Assembly (NCBI RefSeq): GCF_945952095.1
Contig: NZ_CAMFHL010000003.1
Span: 1-64,000, forward strand
Source of the DNA: an uncultured Arsenicibacter sp.
GTDB taxonomy: Bacteria > Bacteroidota > Bacteroidia > Cytophagales > Spirosomataceae
Direction: 5' to 3'
Length of the DNA stretch: 64,000 bases
Shown: piece after piece, positions 34,539-43,937 of the stretch
Layout: every line of letters begins with the position of its first letter
Numbering within the stretch: position 1 is the stretch's first letter
Made by a program: the position numbers and the translations under genes
The notes under the pieces: model-generated
Told to the model about the DNA's origin: nothing
Database searches by the model: none
The model's input: only the letters and a program-made list of their open reading frames with translations

Positions 34539-35198
34539 CTATACCGAAACCCAGAGGAAAGACACAAAAGAGATGTACAGAAAGGCTTCTGCAATCTGCT
34601 GCGCGGCCCCGATACCCGTTACCGGATCAGCTCCTGCCGGCAGCCGGCGATACCAGCGGGCAATGCCAAACCGCACGCCTGAGAGCGGAAGCAGGAAAAG
34701 ACCATAAATCCAGAGTCCACTGTAGAGTACCAAGCCAATCAGGGGGACAAGCGCCAGCAGTCCGGCCACGACGAGGTTAGCACCGGACAATTCCGTGATG
34801 CGGTTGGGGGACGGTAGGGTAAGCGCCAGAAAGCGGCTGAGACTGTGAACAACCAGCAGTTGCAGGGCCATGTCCCATGAAAAGACGCGCACCGTCAGCA
34901 TGGTGTGCAGGGTGACCAGCTTAATGGCTAACAGCCCCGTCAGGGCTACAATGCCGTTGGCGGTCAGGCTACTGCCGGGCGAGCCGGATTGGCTGATAAC
35001 GGTCGTAAATGAGGCTTCGGCCCGGGCGCGGCTAAGCCAGACACTGACCAGCAGGCTGACCAGCACCGCCAGTTCATTCGGAAACAGAAACTGACCTGCC
35101 CAAAAAACGGCAGCGGCGATACCGCCGGTAAGCCAGCCGGCAAGGGGATATAAAAGGGCTTGTTTACTGGTTTGCGGGGCTAAAAACAATGTTCTCAT
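34539..35198 (-). CDS. CobS-like membrane protein lacking the catalytic motif
   Basis: A 219-aa membrane protein that aligns by eye with adenosylcobinamide-GDP ribazoletransferase (CobS) of Bacteroidota. YPLAGWLTGGIAAAVFWAG matches the YFPLIGWxxGG segment, LLAIKLVTL and SRFLALTLP match later helices, and IGAAQQIAEAFLYISF matches the C-terminal GAxQQxTEVxFYL. The acidic HEDGxADxxDG motif expected after the second helix is absent, replaced by RARAEASFTTVISQSG, and the TGD of GGYTGDCLGA is also lost. The N-terminal TM helix is missing. It overlaps Uma2 by 35 bp. It reads as a pseudoenzyme or a decaying gene with an open frame. Confidence 0.65.
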   Translation of the reverse strand: MRTLFLAPQTSKQALLYPLAGWLTGGIAAAVFWAGQFLFPNELAVLVSLLVSVWLSRARAEASFTTVISQSGSPGSSLTANGIVALTGLLAIKLVTLHTMLTVRVFSWDMALQLLVVHSLSRFLALTLPSPNRITELSGANLVVAGLLALVPLIGLVLYSGLWIYGLFLLPLSGVRFGIARWYRRLPAGADPVTGIGAAQQIAEAFLYISFVSFLWVSV

Positions 35199-35742
35199 AA
35201 ATAGCCGAAAGGGGCAGCGAGAGCGCTATGTGTTCCAGAAAGAGCACCTGATCGGGCCGATCAAATACTTCATATTTCCAGAAATGAACATTCCGGCTAT
35301 ATAGTTCAATGTGGTACTCATATTGGGAAATGAGCAGGTAATGCATCAGCGACGGCATCCGCTGGTACTGCTGCCATTTAAAGCTGCGGTCATGGTCGGT
35401 CGTTGATCTGGACAATACCTCGACAATGAGCGTTGGCTGCTTTACAACAAACCGTGCCTGTAAGTCGTCGGGGTGGCAGGTCAGCATGATATCGGGATAG
35501 GGGTAATAGACATCCCGGATTACTTCCAGTTTGACACTTTCTGAGAAGGTACGGCATCCCTGCGGCGCAAAGGTATCTTTGATTATGCGCTTTGTGTTAT
35601 CAACAATGTCGTTGTGGTTCAGCGACGTGCCGGCCATGGCGAAAACTTCGCCTCTATAAAATTCATGGCGGACCTCACTGGTTTCTTCCAGAGCAAAGTA
35701 CTCACTTGTGGAGAGACGTTTTTCGTACCGGGTTGATTGCAT
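35164..35742 (-). CDS. Uma2-family PD-(D/E)xK nuclease-fold protein
   Basis: A 192-aa protein of the Uma2 family (common in cyanobacteria and Cytophagales, restriction-endonuclease-like fold). It shows VRHEFYRGEVFAMAG, SLNHNDIVDN, YYPYPDIMLTC and PTLIVEVLSRST, which include the expected acidic residues, and EFDHDRSFKWQQY-like sequence following. The cellular role of the family is not settled. Its stop lies inside the start of the CobS-like gene. The -7 element at 35859-35866 is the likely promoter. Confidence 0.85.
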   Translation of the reverse strand: MQSTRYEKRLSTSEYFALEETSEVRHEFYRGEVFAMAGTSLNHNDIVDNTKRIIKDTFAPQGCRTFSESVKLEVIRDVYYPYPDIMLTCHPDDLQARFVVKQPTLIVEVLSRSTTDHDRSFKWQQYQRMPSLMHYLLISQYEYHIELYSRNVHFWKYEVFDRPDQVLFLEHIALSLPLSAIYENIVFSPANQ

Positions 35743-35833
35743 GATATTGAGGTTTCAAATCTGAAAGCTTTTCTGCTCCGCTTCAGACGTTATTCCTACC
35801 GGTGATTTCCGGACAACTTTAATTAAATGGTAT

Positions 35834-35904
35834 TACACCACATAGGCACATAGAAAAACAAAGATACCTTACCTTTTATGTGATCGATGTACCTATGCGG
35901 TGTA
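35834..35904. repeat. Intergenic inverted repeat with CACATAGG words
   Basis: The arms 35834-35851 and 35887-35904 agree at 16 of 18 positions. Within them a CACATAG word is iterated. It lies between the Uma2 start and the end of trpB2, and includes the -7 element TATCTTTG (35859-35866, minus strand). Confidence 0.75.
35859..35866 (-). promoter_or_regulatory. -7 element of Uma2, inside an inverted repeat
   Basis: TATCTTTG on the minus strand, about 115 bp upstream of the Uma2 start. It lies in the loop of the 35834-35904 inverted repeat. No good -33 was seen. Confidence 0.4.
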
Positions 35905-35934
35905 CGTATGTAACGATTGATATCGTTTGCTCAG

Positions 35935-37299
35935 TTAACCAATCGTCGGTGTATCGAGTTCGGCGAGGGAGGCGAGGATTTCCTCCTGCGTGACTTCGTG
36001 CTCAACCAGTTTACCGGACAGGTACTGGTCATAGGCCGCCATGTCGAAGTGGCCGTGGCCGCACAGGTTAAACAGAATAGTTTTGCTCTTGCCTTCCTCT
36101 TTGGCAATCTCTGCTTCCCGGATAGCAGTCGCAATCGCGTGAGTGGCTTCCGGCGCCGGGATAATGCCCTCGGCACGGGCAAACTTAATGCCGGCGTCGA
36201 AGCATTCGAGCTGTTTAAGCGCCTGGGCCTCAATGAGACCATCGTTCAGCAGCTGACTCACAATGGCCCCGGCTCCGTGGTAGCGAAGGCCACCGGCATG
36301 GATCGGTGCCGGGATAAAGTTATGGCCCAGCGTGTACATCGGCAGGAGCGGGGTCATGCCGACAGTATCGCCCAGATCGTAGCGAAAGACACCACGGGTT
36401 AGTTTCGGGCAGGAGGCCGGCTCGGCCGCAATGCAGCGGACGTTGCCCTTGCCTTCGAGATTATACCGCAGAAACGGGAACGCAATACCCGCAAAGTTGG
36501 AGCCGCCACCGAAGGGAGCCACGACAATATCGGGGAAGTCGCCGGCCTGCTCCAGCTGTTTGATGGATTCCAGACCAATCACGGTCTGGTGCATCAACAC
36601 GTGGTTCAGTACCGAGCCGAGGGCGTATTTTGTGTTGTCGTCCTGCATGGCCAGTTCAACGGCCTCCGAAATGGCAATGCCCAGGCTGCCCGGCGAATCA
36701 GGGTCCTGCGACAGAATTTTCCGGCCGGATTCGGTACGGGTAGACGGCGACGGGTAAACGGTTGCCCCCCACGTGTTCATCATCATTTTCCGGTAAGGCT
36801 TGCCTTCGTAGCTGGCCTTAACCATGTAGACTTCACACTCAATGCCGAACAGCTGGCAGGCAAAGCTCAGGGCGCTTCCCCACTGACCGGCGCCGGTTTC
36901 GGTCGTAATCCGTTTCACGCCTTCCTGCTTGTTGTAGTACGCCTGCGGGATGGCGGTGTTCGGCTTGTGCGACCCGGCGGGACTTACCCCTTCGTATTTA
37001 TAGTAGATTTTAGCGGGCGTATCCAGCATTTTCTCCAGCCCGTATGCCCGGAACAGCGGGGTTGGCCGCCAGATTTTGTACATCTCCCGGACTTCATCGG
37101 GGATCGATACCCACTTATCACCGGATACTTCCTGCTTGATAAGCTCCATCGGGAACAGCGGCATCAGCATCTCGGGGCCAATCGGCTCTTTGGTGCCCGG
37201 ATGTAGCGGCGGCAGTGGTTTGTTGGGCATATCGGCCACGATGTTGTACCACTGTTCAGGGATTTCGGCTTCAGACAAGGTGTATTTTTTCTGTGCCAT
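35935..37299 (-). CDS. TrpB-like (TrpB2) pyridoxal-phosphate enzyme
   Basis: A 454-aa stand-alone tryptophan synthase beta-like protein, longer than the TrpA-partnered TrpB1 (about 400 aa). The PLP lysine is Lys112 in [22 protein letters not shown] lies in the active site, and [15 protein letters not shown] binds the phosphate. TrpB2 enzymes use indole and serine or O-phosphoserine, independently of TrpA (family knowledge). No other trp genes are near. I use ATG 37299 ([10 protein letters not shown]); the frame is open 23 codons further. Confidence 0.92.
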   Translation of the reverse strand: MAQKKYTLSEAEIPEQWYNIVADMPNKPLPPLHPGTKEPIGPEMLMPLFPMELIKQEVSGDKWVSIPDEVREMYKIWRPTPLFRAYGLEKMLDTPAKIYYKYEGVSPAGSHKPNTAIPQAYYNKQEGVKRITTETGAGQWGSALSFACQLFGIECEVYMVKASYEGKPYRKMMMNTWGATVYPSPSTRTESGRKILSQDPDSPGSLGIAISEAVELAMQDDNTKYALGSVLNHVLMHQTVIGLESIKQLEQAGDFPDIVVAPFGGGSNFAGIAFPFLRYNLEGKGNVRCIAAEPASCPKLTRGVFRYDLGDTVGMTPLLPMYTLGHNFIPAPIHAGGLRYHGAGAIVSQLLNDGLIEAQALKQLECFDAGIKFARAEGIIPAPEATHAIATAIREAEIAKEEGKSKTILFNLCGHGHFDMAAYDQYLSGKLVEHEVTQEEILASLAELDTPTIG

Positions 37300-37393
37300 T
37301 CGGTTTACTGGTTTAAGGGTAATAGTTTCGTTTTCCGATCCGGACGGGTGTCGGATCCTGCGGCCCAATTTACCAATAAACCCGACTCAGAGA

Positions 37394-37798
37394 ATGCAAA
37401 TCAGAGAAATATCAGCAGCCGACACCTATGCGCTTCGTCATCCGGTACTATGCCCCGACCAACCGATTGATTTTGTGAAAGTTCCGGACGATGCAGCCGG
37501 ACGGCATTACGGTGCGTTTCTGAACGATACTTTAGTTGCTGTGATCTCACTTTTTCTGCAAAACGGCGAAGCCCGGTTCCGCAAGTTTGCCACCCATCCG
37601 GATCAGCAGGGCAACGGCATCGGCACGGCCCTGCTGAATCACGTTTTCACTGAAGCGCGCCGCCTGGGCGCACACCGGATCTGGTGCGATGCCCGGCTGT
37701 CGGCGGCCGCTTTTTACCGCCGGTTCGGCATGCAGCCAGCGGGTGATGTGTTCTGTAAAGGTCCGGTTCCGTATGTAAAATACGTGCTGGATTTGTAA
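37394..37798 (+). CDS. GNAT-family N-acetyltransferase
   Basis: A 134-aa small acetyltransferase. The acetyl-CoA loop is KFATHPDQQGNGIGTALLNHV, a Q-x-x-G-x-G match, followed by AAFYRRFGMQPAGDVFCK, the usual C-terminal strand-helix. There is no export signal. The acceptor is unknown. The start is the ATG at 37394; upstream in-frame codons overlap the trpB2 antisense and have no support. It is divergent from trpB2 by 94 bp. Confidence 0.9.
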   Translation: MQIREISAADTYALRHPVLCPDQPIDFVKVPDDAAGRHYGAFLNDTLVAVISLFLQNGEARFRKFATHPDQQGNGIGTALLNHVFTEARRLGAHRIWCDARLSAAAFYRRFGMQPAGDVFCKGPVPYVKYVLDL

Positions 37799-37856
37799 CG
37801 GGTATGTGACGTTATACTCAGAAAACCGAACCAAACAACCGGCAGGCAGTTAGAGG

Positions 37857-37945
37857 AATAAATAATGGATAATGTGAAATGAATAATGTAAAACGAAGCA
37901 CCAACCATCGGGCTTTTGACGACACACATTATTCATTGTTCATTT
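37857..37945. repeat. Intergenic inverted repeat of AATGAATAATG family, copy A
   Basis: The left arm carries iterated ATAATGGATAATG / AATGAATAATGT words (37857-37892), and the right arm ACATTATTCATT (37926-37937) is its inverse. The 24-bp segment 37865-37888 matches copy B at 49637-49660 at 22 of 24 positions. Confidence 0.8.
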
Positions 37946-37958
37946 AAATTTTCGCTCA

Positions 37959-39281
37959 ATGGATATGAAAAAATACCTGCTGATGGCAATGCCTTTGGCT
38001 GCCCTGTTAACCGCTTGCGGCGGGAAAAAGAACAGCGAGACAACCAGCGACTCTACCGCTACAACCGCCTGGACGCCCGAAGCACCGCAGCTGCCAGCCC
38101 CCGACGAATCAAAATCGCAGAAGAAATTCAGTAATGTAATCGGCTGGCCGGAGGGTAAAACACCGGTGGCGCCGGAAGGCTTTGTGGTCACCGAATACGC
38201 CCGCGATCTGGTGAATCCGCGCTGGATGTACGTGGCGCCCAACGGCGATGTACTGGTTGCAGAAGCCAATACGGAGCAGAAAGGCCTGAAAAAAATCGGA
38301 TCGGTGTTGTCGGGTAAGGCGAACTCGCAGCGGCTGGGGGCAAGCGCTAACCGCATTACCTTGTTCCGGGATACCAACAAGGATGGCAAGCCGGATACAA
38401 AAACAACGTTTCTGGAGGGGCTGAACCAGCCGTTCGGGATGCTGATTGTGGGGAATACCTTTTATGTTGCCAATACCGACGGGCTCATGAGTTACCCGTA
38501 TCAGGAAGGGCAGACCAAAATCACCGGGGCCGGTAAGAAAATACTGGAGCTGCCGGCGGGCGGTTATAACAACCACTGGACACGCAATTTGATTGCTAAT
38601 GCCGATGGCAGCAAGATTTACATCTCGGTCGGATCGGGCAGTAATGTGGCCGAACACGGGATGGATAACGAAGTACGGCGGGCGGCTATTCTGGAAATTA
38701 ACCCCGACGGGACCGGCGAGCGGATTTATGCCAGCGGCCTGCGTAATCCGGTGGGCATGGACTGGTATCCGGGCAGTAAAACGTTATATACGGCTGTTAA
38801 TGAACGCGATGAACTTGGCGACGAACTGGTGCCGGACTACCTGACCAGCGTGAAAGACGGCGCATTCTATGGCTGGCCGTATTCGTATTATGGTCAACAT
38901 GAAGACCCGCGCCGTAAAGGCGAACGCCCTGACCTGGTCAAAAAAGCACTCTTGCCGGATGTACCGCTGGGATCCCACACGGCTTCACTGGGGCTGGCTT
39001 TTTACGATCAGAACGCGTTTCCGGCCAAGTACCATAATGCCGCATTTATCGGTCAGCACGGCTCCTGGAACCGGAGCGCGCTGGTTGGCTATAAGGTCGT
39101 TGCCGTTCCGTTTGTGGACGGCCATCCGAATGGCAAACCCGAAGATTTTCTGACCGGATTTGTAGCCAATGATAAAGATGTCTATGGCCGGCCGGTTGGT
39201 GTAACGGTTATGCCCGACGGGTCGATGCTGGTGGCCGATGATTCGGGGAACCGTATCTGGCGCGTAGCGGCTGCCAAATAA
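37959..39281 (+). CDS. Sorbosone/glucose dehydrogenase-like beta-propeller lipoprotein
   Basis: A 440-aa lipoprotein (signal LLMAMPLAALLTAC, cysteine near residue 20) with a low-complexity linker. It is followed by a six-bladed propeller of the PQQ-dependent sugar dehydrogenase / L-sorbosone dehydrogenase family. Blades contain VNPRWMYVAPNGDVLVAEA, LNQPFGMLIVGNTFYVAN, AAILEINPDGTGERIYASGL, RNPVGMDWYPGSKTLYTAV and GVTVMPDGSMLVADDSGNRI. Whether it binds PQQ is not evident. It probably faces the periplasm. It is monocistronic with a terminator. Confidence 0.88.
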   Translation: MDMKKYLLMAMPLAALLTACGGKKNSETTSDSTATTAWTPEAPQLPAPDESKSQKKFSNVIGWPEGKTPVAPEGFVVTEYARDLVNPRWMYVAPNGDVLVAEANTEQKGLKKIGSVLSGKANSQRLGASANRITLFRDTNKDGKPDTKTTFLEGLNQPFGMLIVGNTFYVANTDGLMSYPYQEGQTKITGAGKKILELPAGGYNNHWTRNLIANADGSKIYISVGSGSNVAEHGMDNEVRRAAILEINPDGTGERIYASGLRNPVGMDWYPGSKTLYTAVNERDELGDELVPDYLTSVKDGAFYGWPYSYYGQHEDPRRKGERPDLVKKALLPDVPLGSHTASLGLAFYDQNAFPAKYHNAAFIGQHGSWNRSALVGYKVVAVPFVDGHPNGKPEDFLTGFVANDKDVYGRPVGVTVMPDGSMLVADDSGNRIWRVAAAK

Positions 39282-39305
39282 GCCGGTAATAAGGCAACAA
39301 TGCAG

Positions 39306-39334
39306 AAACGGGGTCAGGCGATCCCGTTTTTTTT
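39306..39334 (+). terminator. Terminator after the sorbosone-dehydrogenase-like gene
   Basis: A 10-bp stem (39306-39315 with 39320-39329, one G-U), loop AGGC, followed by T residues. It overlaps the last bases of the convergent MFS gene. Confidence 0.85.
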
Positions 39335-40547
39335 ATGCATACCGGCGGGATAACCACCAGTAGCCCGTGGCTGAAACCAGGCACAACCCCATCATAACCG
39401 TCCACAACAGACCAAAACCTGCCGTTGTCACAATCAGCGAGCCAAGGGCGGGACTCGTCACCTGCGCCAGTGCAAACGCCATCGAGTGCAGGGCCAGGTA
39501 TTGTCCCCGCGTCTGCGGCGTCGACCGGCTGACGGCAAAGGATTGCAGAAAGGGGTGGGTCAGCATTTCGCCGAATGTGGTAATGATCGTAAACACCAGC
39601 GCAATGCCTGCCAGCGGGGTAATCAGCAGGACAAGGTAAGAGAACCCGGTCAGCAGTACGCCGGTGCAGATAATCAGGGTTTTATGATGTGCGAACTTTT
39701 GTTCAATCGTGTAAACCAGCGCCATCTCAATAATCACGATCAGGATGCCGTTCAGGGCCAGCAGCATGCCGATCTGTGATTCATCCAGCAGGAGCTTTTC
39801 CTTAAAATACAGCGGAATCAGGCTGAACAGCAGCAGAAACGAAATGGCGTAAAGTAAGGTACAGCCGGTGAAACCCAGAAAATAGCGGTCTTTGTAGGGC
39901 GATTGGGCCGGACTCACCTCAGTTGTAGCCGTGGCATGTTTAGTGCCGGTCGCTATACGGGCAGGTGGAGGCAGGAAAAAACGCAGTACGGCCGCTGCGG
40001 CAATGCAGGTGAATCCATCGGCCCAGAACAACAGGCTGTAGTCGATGCTGGCCAGGTAACCGCCGAGTCCGCCGCCGACCGACCAGCCCAGGTTAATCGC
40101 CAGCCGGTTCAGCGAGTAGGCCCGCGTCCGGTTATCGGCATGGCTGTAATGGGCAATGGCCGCCGAATTGGCCGGCCGGAAGGTATCGCCGAGCAGCGTA
40201 AAAATAAAGGCACTGGCACAGATGGCGTAAAAGTTGCTGACATACTGGAGGCCCAGCAGAAAAACGCCGCCCGCAAACAGACTGATTAACTGCACATAGT
40301 AAAAGCCGAACCGATCCGTGAGCTTACCGCCCAGAAACGTGCCGACAAAGGCACCGGTACCATACACGGCCATGACCACCCCCGCCTGTGAAACCGAAAA
40401 ATGCAGGTGCTGTGTCAGGTACAGCGTCAGGTAAGGCAGAACCATAGTGCCGCAGCGGTTGATAAGCATAACCCCTGACAAAAGCCAGACAGACGGTGCC
40501 AATCCTGTATAAGCGTTGCGGTAGAGACGTAATGTGCGGGCAATCAT
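39333..40547 (-). CDS. Major facilitator superfamily transporter
   Basis: A 404-aa inner-membrane transporter with about twelve predicted spans. GKLTDRFGFYYV is the MFS motif A-like loop between helices 2 and 3, and RPANSAAIAHY, LNRLAINLGWSVGGGLGGYL and GEMLTHPFLQSF resemble drug/sugar exporters of the MFS. The substrate is unknown. A -7 element on the minus strand (TAATTTTG, 40674-40681) about 130 bp upstream may serve as promoter. Confidence 0.85.
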   Translation of the reverse strand: MIARTLRLYRNAYTGLAPSVWLLSGVMLINRCGTMVLPYLTLYLTQHLHFSVSQAGVVMAVYGTGAFVGTFLGGKLTDRFGFYYVQLISLFAGGVFLLGLQYVSNFYAICASAFIFTLLGDTFRPANSAAIAHYSHADNRTRAYSLNRLAINLGWSVGGGLGGYLASIDYSLLFWADGFTCIAAAAVLRFFLPPPARIATGTKHATATTEVSPAQSPYKDRYFLGFTGCTLLYAISFLLLFSLIPLYFKEKLLLDESQIGMLLALNGILIVIIEMALVYTIEQKFAHHKTLIICTGVLLTGFSYLVLLITPLAGIALVFTIITTFGEMLTHPFLQSFAVSRSTPQTRGQYLALHSMAFALAQVTSPALGSLIVTTAGFGLLWTVMMGLCLVSATGYWWLSRRYA

Positions 40548-40773
40548 GCCGCAAAGGTCGGTTTTTCAGCGACAATCCAAAACACCCCGTCCCGTCCAAT
40601 CGTCACAAAACCGCCCGTCTGGTTATCGGTAAATTGGAATTAAACAAATACAATGTATTGCAAAGAATAGATACAAAATTAGTTTCGCCGGTCCTGTTGC
40701 TTCACATTCGCTTAATACGTAAATCGCATAACAACACATCAGGTTGTGCTAATCTATCTTTATTGTTATACCT

Positions 40774-43700
40774 ATGACAAACAAGTACTTACCTTGTTAC
40801 AGGCCCGTACAATGGCTCATGGCGTTACTGCTGCCATTGTTAGTATCAGGCCAGTTGTGGGCGCAAACCCAGCGCACCACGTTTAAAGGACGCGTTACCG
40901 ACAGGAACGGGCAGGGAATCCCAGGAGTCACGGTACAGGTTCAGGGCACCTCGCTCGGTACAGCTTCGGATGCAGACGGGAATTATTCATTTGCCGGTGC
41001 AGTACCGGCCGGTCAGGCAACACTTGTGTTCAGTGCCGTTGGCTATGCACCGAAGAAACAGAGTGTGGCGATTGGCAGCGCCGAGACCATTACGACTGAT
41101 GTCAGTCTGGGCGAAGATGTTATGAATCTGGATGAGGTGGTGGTAACGGGATCAACGATTCAGACGACACGCCGGGAGCTTGGTAATGCGATCAGCACGA
41201 TCAAGGGACAGGATCTGACGCAGTCGGGGTCGGCAGGGTTGCTGAACTCACTGCAGGGCAAAGTGCCGGGTGCACAGATTACCCAGAACTCGGGTGATCC
41301 GGCCGGTGCGCTGTCGGTGCGGTTGCGCGGGATCAAGTCGCTGATTGGGTCGTCGGACCCGCTGTATGTAATCGACGGGGTCATTGTCAGCAATGCCAGC
41401 GTAAACGTGTCACAGATTGCACTGGCCAACGACATCGGACAGGCCAACCCGGGCCAGAACCGGCTCGCCGACCTGAACCCGAATGATATCGAAAGCATCA
41501 ATGTCATCAACGGGGCGGCGGCCGCTGCTCAGTACGGGTCGCGGGCGGCCAACGGCGTCGTGCTGATTACGACCAAACGGGGGCAGACCGGGGCACCGAA
41601 AGTGTCGGTTTCGTTTGGCTTTAACATCAACGAACTCCGGAAGAGCGTCCCGATCAATACCTATGGCAAACAGTTCGGTACTGCGGCCCTGCGTCTGCAT
41701 ACCATTGGTGCAGCAACGGCCGGCGGCGCGGTAACAACGACGGCGTTTTACCGTGATGGACAGCCGACTAACCTGGCGACCAACCTGGTTGACGTAACCC
41801 GCTACAATTACTTCGACCAGATTTTCCGGACCGGCTATGGCACGGATGATGCCGTGTCGGTGTCGGGAGGCCGCGACAATACCCAGTATTTCGTCTCGTT
41901 CAACTACCTGAAAAACGAAGGGATCATCAAAGGCACGGATTTTACCCGCTACAACCTGCGGGCACGGGTCGATCAGCGGCTGGCAACGTGGGCCAAGCTG
42001 TCTGCGGGGCTGAGCTATGCCAACAGCTTCTCGAACGAAAAGGCCAACGGCAACGTATTCTACAGTCCGATCAACGCGGTAAACATCACCAATAACCTCT
42101 GGGATCTTACCCAGCGGGATGCTTCGGGCAACCTGAAAGCCGTTGAACCAACGCGGGTAAATCCGCTCTCGACGATTGAAGACATGAAGTTTACCCAGGC
42201 CGTGAACCGGACCATCAGCGATGTACAGCTGAACCTGACACCGGTCAAGGGTCTTAGCATCGATTATATTCTGGGTGTAGATACCTACGGGCAGGTTGGT
42301 AAAAGTTATATCCGGCCCTACCCGTATCAGGCGCAGGCTGGTTTACCGGCAGCCCGATACCCGCTGGGCTTTGCCGCTACGGCCAACAATACCGTGCTGT
42401 TGCTGAACTCCGACATCAACGCGAGTTACGAACAGACGTTTGCCGAGAAATTTAAGTTTAACGCCATTGTCGGGTTCAACTACCAGTTCAGCCAGCAGGA
42501 TTATTCGATTGCGTCGGGTCAGAACCTGTCGCCGTTTATTGAGACCGTGGCCGGTGCCGCCAGCACGACGGTGCAGGCCAACTACGTGCTCGACCGGTAT
42601 AACCTGAGCGGTTATTTTGCACAGGCGACGCTGGGTTACCGGAATCTGGCTTTCGTGACGGCCGCTGTCCGCCGCGACCGCTCGTCGAAGTTCTCGGCTA
42701 CGGAGACCAATCAGCTGTATCCGAAATTGAGCGGCTCGCTGGTACTGTCGGATTTTGACTTCTGGAAAAATTCAGGCCTGAGCAAGGCGTGGAACGGGGC
42801 GAAATTCCGTGTCAGCTACGGCGAGGCCGGTAACCTGTCGGGTATTGGCTCCTACAGCCGGTTCTACCAGTTCAGTCCGGTTGGTTTCCTGGGTAAAAAC
42901 ACAATTGTACCGGGCACTACGCTTGCTAACCCGCGCGTACGGCCGGAGCGCATGGCCGAGCTGGAAGGCGGGGTTGACCTCTCGTTTCTGAATAACCGCC
43001 TGGGCATTGGTATTACGGCCTACAAGCAGAACATCAAGGATCTGGTCGTGAACCGCGTCCTGGCACCATCGTCGGGCGGGTCAAGCATCGTGAATAACGT
43101 GGGTACGATGGAAAACAAAGGGATGGAAATTATGCTGGACGTAACGCCGGTAAAAACCAGTGATTTCAGCTGGGACTTTACGGTGATTTTTAACCGCAAC
43201 CGTAACAAGGTACTGTCGCTGGGCAGTCCGGTGATTGCCATTGATAATGCGGCCGGTGCGCCGGTTTATTTGCTTCAGGGACAGCCGGCCGGCGTATTCT
43301 ATGGTACGACCTATGCACGGGATGCAAAAGGAAATCTGCTCTTAACCGATCAGGGTTTTTCGCAGCAGGAGCGTGGTGTACAGACAACCGGCTCAACAAC
43401 CTATACACCATCCCGCCGCGCCGACGGACAGCCGGACTATTCGGCCCCGACGGTTAACGTGATTATTGGTAATCCGAATCCGAAATGGACCGGCTCGTTT
43501 AACACAAACCTGAGCTACAAGCGGGTTGGCCTGCACATTCTGCTTGATGCGGTGCAGGGCGTCAGCGTGTTTAATGCCGACAAACGGACACGTCAGGGGG
43601 TTGGTATCGGCGATTATGCCGAAAAAGAACTGAAAGGTGAAATTTCGAGAGGCTATATCTTCTCGATTTATAATACGCAGGAATGGCGGGTAGATAATGG

Positions 43701-43935
43701 CTCATTTGTGAAGCTGCGGGAGATTTCGCTGAGCTATGGCTTGCCGAAACTGGTGAAAAGCATGAGCAACTTTACGGTTGCACTGGTTGGCCGTAACCTG
43801 ATCTCATGGGATAACTACAACGGTTTTGATCCGGAGACCAATGCCGGCGGGACAACCGATCTGTTACGGGGTGTCGATTTCGGAAACGTACCGATCCCGC
43901 GTACGTATCAACTCAAACTTTCAGCGACTTTCTAA
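40774..43935 (+). CDS. SusC/RagA-family TonB-linked outer-membrane protein
   Basis: A 1053-aa outer-membrane transporter for glycans or peptides. It has a signal peptide (AQ near residue 31) and an N-terminal CarboxypepD_reg-like domain (GRVTDRNGQGIPGVTVQVQGT). The plug is marked by LDEVVVTG, VRLRGIKSLIGSSDPLYVIDGV and the family hallmark YGSRAANGVVLITTKRG. The rest is a large beta-barrel ending in aromatic YQLKLSATF. It pairs with the SusD gene 2 bp downstream. No glycosidase is adjacent, so the substrate is not suggested by context. Confidence 0.95.
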   Translation: MTNKYLPCYRPVQWLMALLLPLLVSGQLWAQTQRTTFKGRVTDRNGQGIPGVTVQVQGTSLGTASDADGNYSFAGAVPAGQATLVFSAVGYAPKKQSVAIGSAETITTDVSLGEDVMNLDEVVVTGSTIQTTRRELGNAISTIKGQDLTQSGSAGLLNSLQGKVPGAQITQNSGDPAGALSVRLRGIKSLIGSSDPLYVIDGVIVSNASVNVSQIALANDIGQANPGQNRLADLNPNDIESINVINGAAAAAQYGSRAANGVVLITTKRGQTGAPKVSVSFGFNINELRKSVPINTYGKQFGTAALRLHTIGAATAGGAVTTTAFYRDGQPTNLATNLVDVTRYNYFDQIFRTGYGTDDAVSVSGGRDNTQYFVSFNYLKNEGIIKGTDFTRYNLRARVDQRLATWAKLSAGLSYANSFSNEKANGNVFYSPINAVNITNNLWDLTQRDASGNLKAVEPTRVNPLSTIEDMKFTQAVNRTISDVQLNLTPVKGLSIDYILGVDTYGQVGKSYIRPYPYQAQAGLPAARYPLGFAATANNTVLLLNSDINASYEQTFAEKFKFNAIVGFNYQFSQQDYSIASGQNLSPFIETVAGAASTTVQANYVLDRYNLSGYFAQATLGYRNLAFVTAAVRRDRSSKFSATETNQLYPKLSGSLVLSDFDFWKNSGLSKAWNGAKFRVSYGEAGNLSGIGSYSRFYQFSPVGFLGKNTIVPGTTLANPRVRPERMAELEGGVDLSFLNNRLGIGITAYKQNIKDLVVNRVLAPSSGGSSIVNNVGTMENKGMEIMLDVTPVKTSDFSWDFTVIFNRNRNKVLSLGSPVIAIDNAAGAPVYLLQGQPAGVFYGTTYARDAKGNLLLTDQGFSQQERGVQTTGSTTYTPSRRADGQPDYSAPTVNVIIGNPNPKWTGSFNTNLSYKRVGLHILLDAVQGVSVFNADKRTRQGVGIGDYAEKELKGEISRGYIFSIYNTQEWRVDNGSFVKLREISLSYGLPKLVKSMSNFTVALVGRNLISWDNYNGFDPETNAGGTTDLLRGVDFGNVPIPRTYQLKLSATF

Positions 43936-43937
43936 TC

